A DNA stretch of 39,863 nucleotides. Origin: Zoogloeaceae bacterium (GTDB lineage: Bacteria > Pseudomonadota > Gammaproteobacteria > Burkholderiales > Rhodocyclaceae). Location: the NCBI GenBank assembly GCA_031258715.1, contig JAIRMN010000013.1:1-39863 (forward strand). The letters run 5' to 3'. A program made the translations under genes and the position numbers. This document shows, in pieces, positions 16,358 through 24,536 of this stretch. Below the pieces are notes generated by a model. It was not told where the DNA came from. It saw nothing but the letters and a program-made list of their open reading frames with translations, and searched no databases. Numbering within the stretch: the first letter of the stretch is position 1; each line of letters starts with the position of its first letter.

Positions 16358-18100
16358 ATGGATTTCGGCCTTGCCATGTCGCACAAATTTCTTTCTATCC
16401 TTCTGTTTGCCGCGTTGTGTGGCGGCGCGTCCGTCCATGCCGCCGACGAATCCGCCGCGACGGAGTTTGAAGCCGTAATAACTGAAGCGCCGCCTCCGCT
16501 GGACGCGCAGAGCGTCTACCAAGTCCTCCTGGGTGAAATCGCCCTGCAACGCGGACAAATCGGCGTCGCCGCCCTGTCCTGGCAGGATCTGGCGCGGCGA
16601 ACCGGGGACGCACGTGTGCTGCAACGCGCCATCGAGGTCAGCGCCGCCGCCCGGCAGTTCGACGCGGCGCTGGAATTGCTGGCGCGTCTGGCAAAACGCG
16701 AAGGCAGCAACGCCGCCGAAATCCGGCAGATCAAAATCTCCCTGCTCCTGGCTGCCCGCCGCGTCAGCGAACTGGAGATGCCCATCCTCGAAATGCTGGC
16801 GGACAACCCCGACCGGTTGGCGGACAATTTTCTTGGTCTCTCCCGCCTGTTTCCGCAGTTTCCGGACAAGGAGGTCATGTACGCGCTGGTCGTCCGGCTG
16901 GCCGAACGGTATCCCGACCTTGCGGAAGCGCGCTATACCCTGGCGATAGCCGCCATCGCCAGCGAACGGCGGGACATTGCGCAGGCTGAACTGAACCGCG
17001 CGCAGAACCTGCGTCCTGACTGGGAAGCGCCCCTCCTGGCGCTGGGCGACCTGGTTTTGCAGAAAAAAACCGCCGACGCCGATCTTGCCGCGCCCGTCAT
17101 CGTCCGCCTGAGGGACTTTCTGGCGAACCATCCCGGCGCGCGCGAAGTGCGGCTGCAACTGGCGCGGGTGTTGATCATGACCCGGCAGTATCCGCTCGCC
17201 CGCCAGGAATTCGACCGCCTGCTCGCCCAAAACCCCGACGATTCCGCCATTCTTTATACGGTCGCCATGCTCTCCTTGCAGGAAAAGGATTTCGACGCCG
17301 CGCGCAAGCGCTTTGCCCGCCTTTTGGAACTGCCTTTCTCCGATCCCGGCGCAGTGCTTTTTTTCCTCGCGCGCGTGGAAGAAGAGGCGGGCAATCCGCA
17401 GAAGGCAATGGAATACTACCTCCAAGTGTCGAGCGGCAGCTATTATCTGCCTGCCCGCCAGCGCGCCGCTGTGGTCTTGGCGGCACAGGGCGACCTGGCT
17501 GCCGCGCGCGCCTTTTTGCAGGCCACTCGCACACGGGATGTCGCCGAAAAAACCGCCTTGATACTGATCGAGGCGCAGCTTCTGCGCGAAGCCAGCCTGC
17601 ATGGGGAAAACCTGGAATTCCTGCGCGCCGCCCTGGAAGCGCAGCCGGAAAACTGGGAATTGCTCTATGAGACGGCGATGGCCGCCGAAAAAAAAGGGCA
17701 TCTGGCGGAAATGGAAACCCTCCTGAAAACCCTGATCCGCCTGCAACCGGACAACGCCCACGCCTACAACGCCCTTGGCTATTCCCTTGCCGACCGCAAC
17801 CTGCGGCTTGCCGAAGCCCATGACCTGATCCTGAAAGCCAGCGGCCTCGCGCCGCAAGACCCCTATATCATGGATAGCCTGGGCTGGGTGCTGTATCGCC
17901 AGGGACAATACCAGGAGGCCCTGACGACGCTGAAGGCGGCCTATGACATCAAAGAAGACCCGGAAATCGCCGCGCACATGGGCGAGGTGCTCTGGCAACT
18001 CGGCCAGCAGGAAGACGCGCGCATCCTCTGGCAAAAAGCCGCCGCCAGCGCGCCAGACAACGCCACACTGAAAGCCACCCTGGAAAAATTTCAGCCATGA
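16358..18100 (+). CDS. Tetratricopeptide-repeat protein, exported
   Basis: 580 residues from the ATG at 16358 (alternative ATG at 16376). The start carries a Sec signal peptide (HKFLSILLFAALCGGASVHA, cleaved before ADES). The rest is almost all helical with many degenerate TPR units, clearest near the end (PDNAHAYNALGYSLADRN, then YIMDSLGWVLYRQGQYQEAL). In betaproteobacteria this TPR protein commonly precedes lolB and ispE; its exact role is not established to my knowledge, though envelope assembly is likely. It overlaps lolB by four bases (ATGA). The window shows nothing abnormal in it. Confidence 0.8.
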   Translation: MDFGLAMSHKFLSILLFAALCGGASVHAADESAATEFEAVITEAPPPLDAQSVYQVLLGEIALQRGQIGVAALSWQDLARRTGDARVLQRAIEVSAAARQFDAALELLARLAKREGSNAAEIRQIKISLLLAARRVSELEMPILEMLADNPDRLADNFLGLSRLFPQFPDKEVMYALVVRLAERYPDLAEARYTLAIAAIASERRDIAQAELNRAQNLRPDWEAPLLALGDLVLQKKTADADLAAPVIVRLRDFLANHPGAREVRLQLARVLIMTRQYPLARQEFDRLLAQNPDDSAILYTVAMLSLQEKDFDAARKRFARLLELPFSDPGAVLFFLARVEEEAGNPQKAMEYYLQVSSGSYYLPARQRAAVVLAAQGDLAAARAFLQATRTRDVAEKTALILIEAQLLREASLHGENLEFLRAALEAQPENWELLYETAMAAEKKGHLAEMETLLKTLIRLQPDNAHAYNALGYSLADRNLRLAEAHDLILKASGLAPQDPYIMDSLGWVLYRQGQYQEALTTLKAAYDIKEDPEIAAHMGEVLWQLGQQEDARILWQKAAASAPDNATLKATLEKFQP

Positions 18101-18756
18101 AATCCTGGCGCCTGTTCTGGCAATTGATGACCGCCAGCCTGTTGAGCGCGTGTGTCATACCCGCCACGCAACATGGCATGGGCGGCGCGTCTTCCCGCCA
18201 GGTCGGCGCGGGCTGCCGGGAAGGCGAACACTTTTCCTTTGCCGCCCGCTTTGCCCTGACCCTTGTCGCGCGTCCCGGCGAAAAAGCGCCGCGCCAGTTT
18301 TCCGGGCGTCTCGAATGGCAACGCGACGCCGCGGGCGACCAGCTTTTCATTGCCGACCCGTTGGGACGCGGCATCGCCACCCTGCGCCATTCGCGCGCGG
18401 GGCCTTTTTTCCTGAAACGAGCGGATGGCGTGGAACGGCGCGGCGATGATCCGGAATCCTTGCTGGACGAGGCGCTGGGCGCACCCCTGCCGCTTGCCGA
18501 GCTTGCCGCCTGGGTCAGGGCTTGTCCCAATCCCGGCGCGCTGGTTGAAACCGACGCTGCCGGACGTCCCACCCGCGCCCGCGAATCCGGCTGGCTGCTG
18601 GCCTGGCGCTATGCCGACGCGCCCACGGACAGGCCGATCCGCTTCGACGCCAGCCTGGAAAGCGTTCTGAAGCTGCGTCTTGCCTTCGAACATTGGGAAG
18701 CGCCGCCGGAAGAAGAAGCTCCCGTCTCCCTCCCCGTGCCGCGGAACGCGCCCTGA
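18097..18756 (+). CDS. lolB: Outer-membrane lipoprotein insertion factor LolB
   Basis: 219 residues with a lipoprotein signal (MKSWRLFWQLMTASLLSAC, Cys19) and the LolB beta-barrel half: FSFAARFALTLVARPGEKAP, FSGRLEWQRDAAGDQLFIADPLGRGIATL in two blocks, and an ELAAWVRACPNPG segment equal to the family's L-W--G-P. LolB receives lipoproteins from LolA in the periplasm and inserts them in the outer membrane. Here it would serve the secretin and the other lipoproteins of this window. It sits between the TPR gene (4-base overlap) and ispE (1-base gap), a conserved order. Confidence 0.85.
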   Translation: MKSWRLFWQLMTASLLSACVIPATQHGMGGASSRQVGAGCREGEHFSFAARFALTLVARPGEKAPRQFSGRLEWQRDAAGDQLFIADPLGRGIATLRHSRAGPFFLKRADGVERRGDDPESLLDEALGAPLPLAELAAWVRACPNPGALVETDAAGRPTRARESGWLLAWRYADAPTDRPIRFDASLESVLKLRLAFEHWEAPPEEEAPVSLPVPRNAP

Positions 18757-18757
18757 A

Positions 18758-19636
18758 GTGACGTTGCGAGACGAAGATATCCAGTCGCGCGACTGGCAGA
18801 GCGTCTGGCCTGCGCCCGCCAAACTCAACCTTTTCTTGCATGTCGTTGGCCGGCGGACGGATGGCTATCATCGGCTGCAAACCCTGTTCCGTTTTCTGGA
18901 TTACGGCGACAGCCTGCGCTTTTCTCCCCGCGCGGACGCGCAAATTACCCTCGCGCGTCCCCTGCCCGGCGTCCTGCCGGAAGACGACCTTTGTGTGCGC
19001 GCCGCCCGGCTCTTGCAGCGCGTGAGCGGTTGCGACCAGGGCGCGCGCATCACGCTGGGAAAACGCATTCCCGTGGGCGGCGGACTGGGCGGCGGCAGTT
19101 CCGACGCAGCGACCACCTTGATTGCCCTGAATCATCTCTGGCAACTGCATTTGCCCCGTCGCCAATTGCAGGAAATGGCGCTGGAACTGGGCGCGGACGT
19201 TCCCGCCTTCGTCCTTGGCCGCGACGCCTTTGCCGAAGGCGTGGGCGAGGAACTGACGCCCGTCGACCTGCCGGACGCCTGTTATCTGCTCGTTTTTCCG
19301 CCGGTCTTCGTTCCCACCGCCCGCGTTTTTGCCCATCCCGAACTGCGCCGCGACACGCCGCGCCTGACGTTTGCCGACTGGCGTCCCGGCAATGGCCGAA
19401 ACGATCTGGAGCCTGTCGTCTGTGCGCTCTACCCAGAAGTCGCACAGGCGCTCGCCCAGCTTCGCCGGTACGCGCCCGACAGCCGCATGAGCGGCTCCGG
19501 CGCCACGCTCTTTGCCGAATGCCCCGACGAGACCGCCGCCCTCGCCCTCGCCCAAAAACTCCCCCTGCGAACAGTCATCGCGCCCGCAGCAGCCCCGCAG
19601 GCAGAAGACGGGAAACCAGGTTTGCGCTCGATATAG
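18758..19636 (+). CDS. ispE: 4-diphosphocytidyl-2-C-methyl-D-erythritol kinase
   Basis: A GHMP kinase of 292 residues when started at GTG 18758, one base after the lolB stop. Motifs are PAPAKLNLFLHV near 22 (substrate lysine), the glycine-rich ATP loop PVGGGLGGGSSDAAT near 104, and GADVPAF near 146 (catalytic Asp), plus the C-terminal SGSGATLFA. It phosphorylates CDP-ME in the non-mevalonate isoprenoid pathway. A longer frame upstream to 18680 overlaps lolB and lacks family similarity, hence the GTG start. The next genes usual in betaproteobacteria (prs, rplY) are absent; a decayed gene on the other strand abuts the 3' end. Confidence 0.92.
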   Translation: MTLRDEDIQSRDWQSVWPAPAKLNLFLHVVGRRTDGYHRLQTLFRFLDYGDSLRFSPRADAQITLARPLPGVLPEDDLCVRAARLLQRVSGCDQGARITLGKRIPVGGGLGGGSSDAATTLIALNHLWQLHLPRRQLQEMALELGADVPAFVLGRDAFAEGVGEELTPVDLPDACYLLVFPPVFVPTARVFAHPELRRDTPRLTFADWRPGNGRNDLEPVVCALYPEVAQALAQLRRYAPDSRMSGSGATLFAECPDETAALALAQKLPLRTVIAPAAAPQAEDGKPGLRSI

Positions 19637-19639
19637 CGC

Positions 19640-20202
19640 CGAAACCACGAGCGCCTCACCTCTCGGACGATTGACGATCGATCCGGTCTTATCAGGGTAA
19701 CCTTGGGGGAGGCATCCTCGCTGCTTGGTCTCGCCATCATCGCCTTGAACTGGTTGCCCGCCACCTCGTCCTCGAAGCGGATGCCCGGCCATTCGCCCGG
19801 GGCGCGGAGGATGCCGGAATCCAGGCCGCGATACGGCGGGATCTGTGTGGCGTGTTCGGTCAGGGTCGGGTTGCGCCGGTTGGCAGCGCCGTGGCGGACG
19901 GCTTCTATGCTCAGACGTCGGGCAAGTGGCCGGAGCCGATGATCTCGATGCGGTCGGCAAAGACCATGACGCGGATCGAGGCGCTGGTGAAATAGTCGCG
20001 GTGGAGCAAGAAATTAGCGACAACCCTGAAGGACGGGGTCAAACCGGAATTAGTTTTGGATGAAGGCATTGACCAGCAATTCCACGATGGCTGATTCCGG
20101 TACTTCCAGCTGGCCGATGGGCCGATGGCGTTGAAATCGTGCCCGGCCTGCATATGGCGCAGCGCCGCGCGCGAGGGCTTGGCTGAGATCGGTTTCGGTC
20201 AT
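19640..20202 (-). pseudogene. Decayed RecG-like/AAA_4-type ATP-binding protein (C-terminal part)
   Basis: Reading the minus strand with frame changes recovers the C-terminal half of a common prokaryotic ATP-binding regulator family (AlbA_2/HATPase_c_4, often called RecG-like). The order is MQAGHDFNAIG, then LEVPESAIVELLVNAF, then LLHRDYFTSASIRV...FADRIEIIGSGHLPD, then LSIEAVRHGAANRRNP, IPPYRGLDSGILRA and WPGIRFEDEVAGNQFKA. At least three frameshifts and an in-frame stop separate these pieces, and the N-terminal half is missing. The pseudogene starts right after the stop of the symporter gene and runs into the 3' end of ispE. The product cannot be functional. Confidence 0.75.
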
Positions 20203-20206
20203 GCCG

Positions 20207-21739
20207 TCAATCCGCGTCTATCTTTTTGTCATGGAAATTGAGGTAGGATTCCTCGAATAGTTGGCGGACGCGGGTGGCGTCGGGTTTTGGGGTGACGAGG
20301 CTCACCAGGGGGACGATGACCAGTCCGGCGAGCATGGCCAGCGCCCCGGCGTTGATGGGCGAACCGATGTAGCGCCAGAACATGTTGGTGCATACCAAGG
20401 CGACGGCAAAGACGAAGCAGGCCCAGACGCTGGCGGTCGTGACGCCCCGCCAGTACAGGCCGTAAAGAAAGGGCGCGAGGAAGGCTCCTGCCAGCGCGCC
20501 CCAACTGATGGACATCAACTGCGCGATGAACGTGACCGACGAATTGTATTGAACCAGCGCGATTACCGTCGAAATCAGCACGAACACCACGATCAGGAAC
20601 CGGATGACCGTAACCTGTTGCCGGACGCGCATATCCCGGATGAAATTGTCCTTGAGAAAATCCAGCGTCAGCGTGGCGCTTGAGGTCAAGACCAGCGAAC
20701 TCAAAGTCGACATCGAGGCGGAAAGCACCAACACCACCGTAAGGCCGATGAGCAGATCCGGCATACGGGCCAGCAGCGCGGGAATCACCGAGTCATATAC
20801 CGGCGTACCCGCGGACGTATAGGCGATGGCGTCCTCCGCCAGCCGTCCGAATCCGCCGAGAAAATAACTGCCGCCCGCAACCACCAGCGCGAATACGGTC
20901 GAGATGATCGCGCCGCGCTTGATGGCATCCACGCTCTGGATGGCGTAGAACTTCTGCACCATCTGCGGCAGACCCCAAACGCCCAGCGAAGTGAGGACAA
21001 AGACGCCCAGAAGATTGAGAAAATCCGGGCCGAACAGCGAGATGAAAGCGCCTTGCATCCCCGCCGTTCCGGGCGTGTCGTTGGCGACTTGCGAAAGCGC
21101 GATCATCGCCTGGGTGAATCCGCCATAACCGCTCAACACGGCGACAACCACGGCGACGATGCCGAACAACATGATGACACCCTGCACCACGTCATTGACG
21201 GCAGTCGCCATGTAGCCGCCCATCACCACATAAACGCAGGTCAGCGCCGCCATGAGGACGATGCACCATTCATAGGGAACGCCAAACGCCATGTCGAAAA
21301 GACGCGAAAGCCCGTTATAGACACTGGCGGTATAGGGAATGAGAAAGATGAAAATGATCGCCGCCGCCGCGATGCGCAGCCAGCGGCTCGAAAAACGCGC
21401 GCCGAAGAATTCCGGCATGGTCTGCGCCCGCAAGTGATGCGTCATCGCCCGCGTACGCGCACCCAGCGCATACCAAGCCAGCAGGCTGCCGATGAAGGCG
21501 TTGCCCAATCCGATCCATATCGCCGCCATCCCGTATTTCCAGCCGAACTGCCCGGCATAGCCGATGAAGACCACCGCCGAAAAGTACGAGGTGCCATAGG
21601 CGAAAGCGGAAAGCCAGGGACCGACCCTGCGCCCGCCCAACACGAAGCCATCCACATCCCGCGCGCTTTTCCGGGTATGAAACCCGATGTAGAGGGTCAC
21701 GGCGAAAAACGCCAACATCATGATGAGTTTGAGAGGCAT
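20207..21739 (-). CDS. Sodium:solute symporter (SSS family)
   Basis: 510 residues from the ATG at 21739, with about 13 membrane helices. The N-terminal LYIGFHTRKSARDVDGFVLGGRRVGPW, followed by FAYGTSYFSAVVFIGY, is typical of the PutP/PanF-type SSS family. Later blocks SLGVWGLPQMVQKFYAI and VLVLSASMSTLSSLVLTSS carry the family's sodium-site helices. Such proteins co-transport an organic solute with sodium at the cytoplasmic membrane; the substrate cannot be predicted. A further 26 codons open upstream lack a start codon with a ribosome site. It appears monocistronic. Confidence 0.88.
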   Translation of the reverse strand: MPLKLIMMLAFFAVTLYIGFHTRKSARDVDGFVLGGRRVGPWLSAFAYGTSYFSAVVFIGYAGQFGWKYGMAAIWIGLGNAFIGSLLAWYALGARTRAMTHHLRAQTMPEFFGARFSSRWLRIAAAAIIFIFLIPYTASVYNGLSRLFDMAFGVPYEWCIVLMAALTCVYVVMGGYMATAVNDVVQGVIMLFGIVAVVVAVLSGYGGFTQAMIALSQVANDTPGTAGMQGAFISLFGPDFLNLLGVFVLTSLGVWGLPQMVQKFYAIQSVDAIKRGAIISTVFALVVAGGSYFLGGFGRLAEDAIAYTSAGTPVYDSVIPALLARMPDLLIGLTVVLVLSASMSTLSSLVLTSSATLTLDFLKDNFIRDMRVRQQVTVIRFLIVVFVLISTVIALVQYNSSVTFIAQLMSISWGALAGAFLAPFLYGLYWRGVTTASVWACFVFAVALVCTNMFWRYIGSPINAGALAMLAGLVIVPLVSLVTPKPDATRVRQLFEESYLNFHDKKIDAD

Positions 21740-21848
21740 GGGAATCCCGTCGAGAAGGAAGGCCACTGACGCTGCTGCGCCGAAGAAAAAACCCAGCTTG
21801 CCGCCACCGTGCGACAAGCCGGGCGTCTGTCGTTTGAAGGGCGCGCCC

Positions 21849-22289
21849 CTACTTGACGATAGCCGCCCGGCCTTTCATGGCAACGCCGGACATGACGGCG
21901 CCAGCGTGACATTCGTACAGGGTCGCGCTTTTGTATTCGTTACGCTTGTAAAAGCTCACCAGATCGACCACAGCGTTGGCGCCGTGTCTTTTCGCGTTTT
22001 CCTGGAAGGAAATCAGCACCGACTGCAAGGCCCAGGCGCAGGCTTCCTCGTCACTCTTGTTGAAGGCGTTGGTTTTCTTGTTGGAGACGGCTTCCGGGAA
22101 TTTCTTGGCGATGCTGCCTTTTGGGTTTTTGCCCTTCAGGTAGAACTTGACCGTGCCATCCAGCCGTCCGGCGCGCACGGCATCGTCGACGACACTTTGA
22201 AAGTCCAGATAATACACCGTGTCGCGGGCATGGCTGATGACGGGCGAAAACAGGAGGACTGCCGCCAGCGTGAGAAAGACTTTGCGCAT
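21849..22289 (-). CDS. Conserved exported protein, family often mislabelled excinuclease ATPase subunit
   Basis: 146 residues with signal peptide MRKVFLTLAAVLLFSPVISHA (cleaved before RD) and a good ribosome site (AAGGGGA). The mature part has the family blocks VSNKKTNAFNKSDEEAC, QENAKRHGANAVVDLVSFYK and YECHAGAVMSGVAMKG. I know this block pattern from short periplasmic proteins of beta- and gammaproteobacteria that databases often call excinuclease subunit, which is not supported by any nuclease or ATPase motif. Two cysteines may form a disulphide. Function unknown. Positions 21740-21848 hold nothing recognisable. Confidence 0.75.
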   Translation of the reverse strand: MRKVFLTLAAVLLFSPVISHARDTVYYLDFQSVVDDAVRAGRLDGTVKFYLKGKNPKGSIAKKFPEAVSNKKTNAFNKSDEEACAWALQSVLISFQENAKRHGANAVVDLVSFYKRNEYKSATLYECHAGAVMSGVAMKGRAAIVK

Positions 22290-22488
22290 CTTGAATTTCC
22301 CCTTGCGATGAATGAAGACATAGACGAAAACGACGACCGCACCGGACGCAGAGGCAGTCCGACCATGCCGCCGACACGACGGATTCTGGCAGAATCCACG
22401 GTAGGGGACAAGCCCGCGCGGGACGGTGGGCTTGTCAAGGGGCATCGGACAGAAAAATTCCCGGCACTTTACGCCGCAGGCCAGGCAT

Positions 22489-22515
22489 CTGGATTGCTTT
22501 GTCGCTTTGTTACGG
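22489..22515. repeat. Half copy of the dispersed GCAATCC repeat
   Basis: CTGGATTGCTTTGTCGCTTTGTTACGG is the right-arm type of the CGTCATTGCGAGG...GCAATCCAG element. It ends one base before the folB stop codon. No left arm is found nearby. The rest of 22290-22516 shows no gene. Confidence 0.5.
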
Positions 22516-22516
22516 T

Positions 22517-22876
22517 TTATTCGTCCGCCGGGCGTTCGATGGTGACGCCCACGCGCCTCGCGTTCGGCAGCGCGCCCGGCTTGGCAATGGAGAGGCGCAC
22601 CCATTGGACGGCGAAGGTTTCGAGTATCCGGGTGGCGACAAATTCCGCAATCGCCTCCAGAAGGTTGAAATGGCGTTCGGACAATTCGGCGCGCAGAAGA
22701 GAAGCGGCGGCGGCGTAATCCACGGTGTCGCGGATATCGTCGCTTTTTGCGGCGGATGCGGTGGAAGAACTGCCCATGTGGATGTCCAGCATGAGCGTCT
22801 GCGGCGCGACCTTCTCCCAGGGGTGAAAGCCAACCCGCGTCTCGATGCGCAGGTCTTCGATAAAAACGATGTCCAT
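22517..22876 (-). CDS. folB: Dihydroneopterin aldolase
   Basis: 119 residues from ATG 22876, normal for FolB. Motifs are MDIVFIEDLRIETRVGFHPWE (the N-terminal I-DL----IGv--wE block), DTVDYAAAASLL, and ERHFNLLEAIAEFVATRIL (the family's NLLE-A block with the catalytic-site Glu), ending with the KP...-V-I-R block. It converts dihydroneopterin to 6-hydroxymethyl-dihydropterin in folate synthesis. A 15-codon upstream extension runs through the divergent promoter and is not used. It is divergent from plsY, a pairing common in betaproteobacteria. Confidence 0.92.
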   Translation of the reverse strand: MDIVFIEDLRIETRVGFHPWEKVAPQTLMLDIHMGSSSTASAAKSDDIRDTVDYAAAASLLRAELSERHFNLLEAIAEFVATRILETFAVQWVRLSIAKPGALPNARRVGVTIERPADE

Positions 22877-22915
22877 GAGCGTTACAGTCGCGTGTGGAAA
22901 AATCGGGCGGGCGGA

Positions 22916-22937
22916 GTACAATTCGCGCGCATTGTAC
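22916..22937. promoter_or_regulatory. Divergent folB/plsY promoter palindrome
   Basis: GTACAAT at 22916-22922 and ATTGTAC at 22931-22937 form a perfect inverted repeat in the 75-base gap between folB and plsY. Each half contains TACAAT on its own strand, a plausible -10 box, so transcription of both genes may start here in opposite directions. The -35 regions are weak. An operator for a dimeric regulator is an alternative reading. Confidence 0.4.
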
Positions 22938-22951
22938 GCTTGTTTACGCTC

Positions 22952-23548
22952 ATGGATATTCTCCTCGGTTTTCTGGTTTGTCTGGCGGCCTACCTTCTGG
23001 GTTCCGTTTCCTTTGCCGTGCTGGGCGCGCGTCTTTTCCGCCTGGCAGACCCGCGCACCTATGGCTCCGGCAATCCCGGCGCGACCAATGTCCTGCGTTC
23101 GGGCAACAAGAAGGCGGCGCTCTTTACACTGGCGGGCGACGTGCTGAAAGGCGTGTTTGCCGTCCTCGTCGTCCGCGCGCTGGGCTTTCCTGAACCGGTG
23201 GTTGGACTAGTGGGTCTCCTGGCCTTCATCGGCCATGTCTATCCGGTATTCCTGAAATTCCAGGGCGGCAAGGGCGTGGCAACGGCGGGCGGCGTGTTGC
23301 TGGCGCTGGCGCCGTTCGTCGGCTTGGCGTCGCTGGCAACCTGGCTGGCGGCGGTTTTCGTCAGCCGCTATTCCTCGCTCGCCGCCGTGCTGGCTGGACT
23401 TTTCGCGCCGATCTGGGGGCTTTTGTTCTGCGGCCTGCACAGCAACACCGTCATTGCCTTCCTGCTGGGCGCGACGCTGATCATTCGCCACCGGAACAAC
23501 ATCCAGCGTCTGCTGGCGGGTACGGAAAGCCGCGTCGGGAAGCCATAA
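22952..23548 (+). CDS. plsY: Glycerol-3-phosphate acyltransferase PlsY
   Basis: 198 residues, about five membrane helices. The three PlsY cytoplasmic motifs are visible: SVSFAVLGARLF near 20, GSGNPGATNVLRSGNKK near 38-54, and GHVYPVFLKFQGGKGVATAGG near 98-118, ending with RHRNNIQRLLAGTE. It transfers the acyl group from acyl-phosphate to glycerol-3-phosphate, the first step of phospholipid synthesis at the inner membrane. Length and motifs are normal. Confidence 0.95.
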   Translation: MDILLGFLVCLAAYLLGSVSFAVLGARLFRLADPRTYGSGNPGATNVLRSGNKKAALFTLAGDVLKGVFAVLVVRALGFPEPVVGLVGLLAFIGHVYPVFLKFQGGKGVATAGGVLLALAPFVGLASLATWLAAVFVSRYSSLAAVLAGLFAPIWGLLFCGLHSNTVIAFLLGATLIIRHRNNIQRLLAGTESRVGKP

Positions 23549-23600
23549 CCCACATCGGGTCAGGCGAGCGCCAGGCGTCCAACCGGCCAAACAGCGGGAC

Positions 23601-23926
23601 TTACCTTGTTTCGATGTCGTAGCCCATCTGGTTCAGGCAGTCCATCAGCTTGCGCTCGGAGATGTTCGAGAGATTGCCCCGCATCATGTTGGAGATTTTG
23701 GGTTGCGTGATCCCCATCCGGCGCGCGGCTTCCTGTTGCGTCAGGCCAAGGCGGCGCATGGCTTTGTCTGTAGAAGAGCGCCGCCCGCGCTTTTTTCTCG
23801 CGCCGTTTCGTCCCGGTCGCGCCCGGCTGGGCCAATCTCAACGCATAGCCGAAACGGTGCCGTACGTTGCGCGGCAATGCCAAAGAGTCTTTGTAGCTGC
23901 TGGCAATCCACCTAATGGGTTTTCAT
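23601..23926 (-). pseudogene. Fused remnant of a HigB/Gp49-type toxin and its XRE antitoxin
   Basis: On the minus strand, bases 23925 to about 23820 read KPIRWIASSYKDSLALPRNV, then RHRFGYALRLAQPGA, which matches the start of phage Gp49/HigB-like toxins. The reading is one frame away from the only nearby ATG (23926). The toxin's middle and end are missing. After a short bridge, another frame (ATG at 23759 to stop at 23601) gives RLGLTQQEAARRMGITQPKI, then SNMMRGNLSNISERKLM and MGYDIETR. This is the helix-turn-helix and C-terminus of the usual partner antitoxin (HTH_37 type). An internal deletion joining the two genes explains this. The antitoxin tail could still be translated as a 52-residue DNA-binding fragment. 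Confidence 0.6.
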
Positions 23927-23951
23927 GGGTGAATTATAAAAAAGGATATTT

Positions 23952-24512
23952 TCAGCCCAGGTCGTGTCGTACCTGCATGAGCGCAAAGCCTAGGAGATTG
24001 AGGCCGCGCCACAAGTTTGGGTTGTTGGCCTTTTTGTCCTCCTGGGCGAGGCCAATGCCCCAGATTCTGTCTACGGGACTGGCCTCCACGAGGATCCGAT
24101 TACCGGTCTGGTCGAGAAACCGGCCCAGCGCCGGGTTCTGGGCAAACTTGGACTGGTTGGCGAGGAACACGATGGAAAACCTTTTCTCCTGCCAGGTTTT
24201 TTCATCGAAGCCGCGCACTTGCCGCCCAAGCGCCTTGGCCGCTCCGGGGTTTGGCGCCTTGAGCGCCAGCGCCCTTGTCGCGTGATCGCCAAACAACGCG
24301 GCCTTCTCCGCCATCATGAAGTGTTCCGCTGTCGGGTAGCGCTGGCCATCGACCACGAACGGCGCGCCGTACCACTGGCTAAAGCAGGCGGCGGTCATGC
24401 CGCGCTGGTTTGTCTGGTGTCCCCAGAAGAAGACGTACTTCAGCTTCTCGCCGGCGTTGAAGCGAGCGCGCAGGTCTTCAAGGAACCGCGCGTCAGGCGC
24501 GAGGGATTTCAT
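23952..24512 (-). CDS. NADAR-domain protein (YbiA-like N-glycosidase)
   Basis: 186 residues. FFWGHQTNQRGMTAACFSQW near 28, YPTAEHFMMAEKAALFGD near 59-76, and SPVDRIWGIGL plus NLWRGLNLLGFALM near the end are the conserved NADAR blocks. The Glu in TAEHFMM and the Trp/Asp residues of DRIWGIG are family active-site positions. Characterised homologues cleave the N-glycosidic bond of riboflavin intermediates or remove ADP-ribose from nucleic-acid bases. Which applies here is not known. It follows a hypothetical gene on the same strand after 24 bases. Confidence 0.85.
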   Translation of the reverse strand: MKSLAPDARFLEDLRARFNAGEKLKYVFFWGHQTNQRGMTAACFSQWYGAPFVVDGQRYPTAEHFMMAEKAALFGDHATRALALKAPNPGAAKALGRQVRGFDEKTWQEKRFSIVFLANQSKFAQNPALGRFLDQTGNRILVEASPVDRIWGIGLAQEDKKANNPNLWRGLNLLGFALMQVRHDLG

Positions 24513-24536
24513 GGCGGATGAGGCCTGGATGAACCG

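Noticed and set aside
16346-18034. 562-codon open frame on the minus strand
   Set aside because: Antisense to the TPR gene, which has a signal peptide and TPR motifs; no motif in the antisense product.
18515-20023. 502-codon open frame on the minus strand
   Set aside because: It crosses lolB/ispE in antisense and a pseudogene; only the blocks assigned to the decayed RecG-like gene are meaningful, and mostly in other frames.
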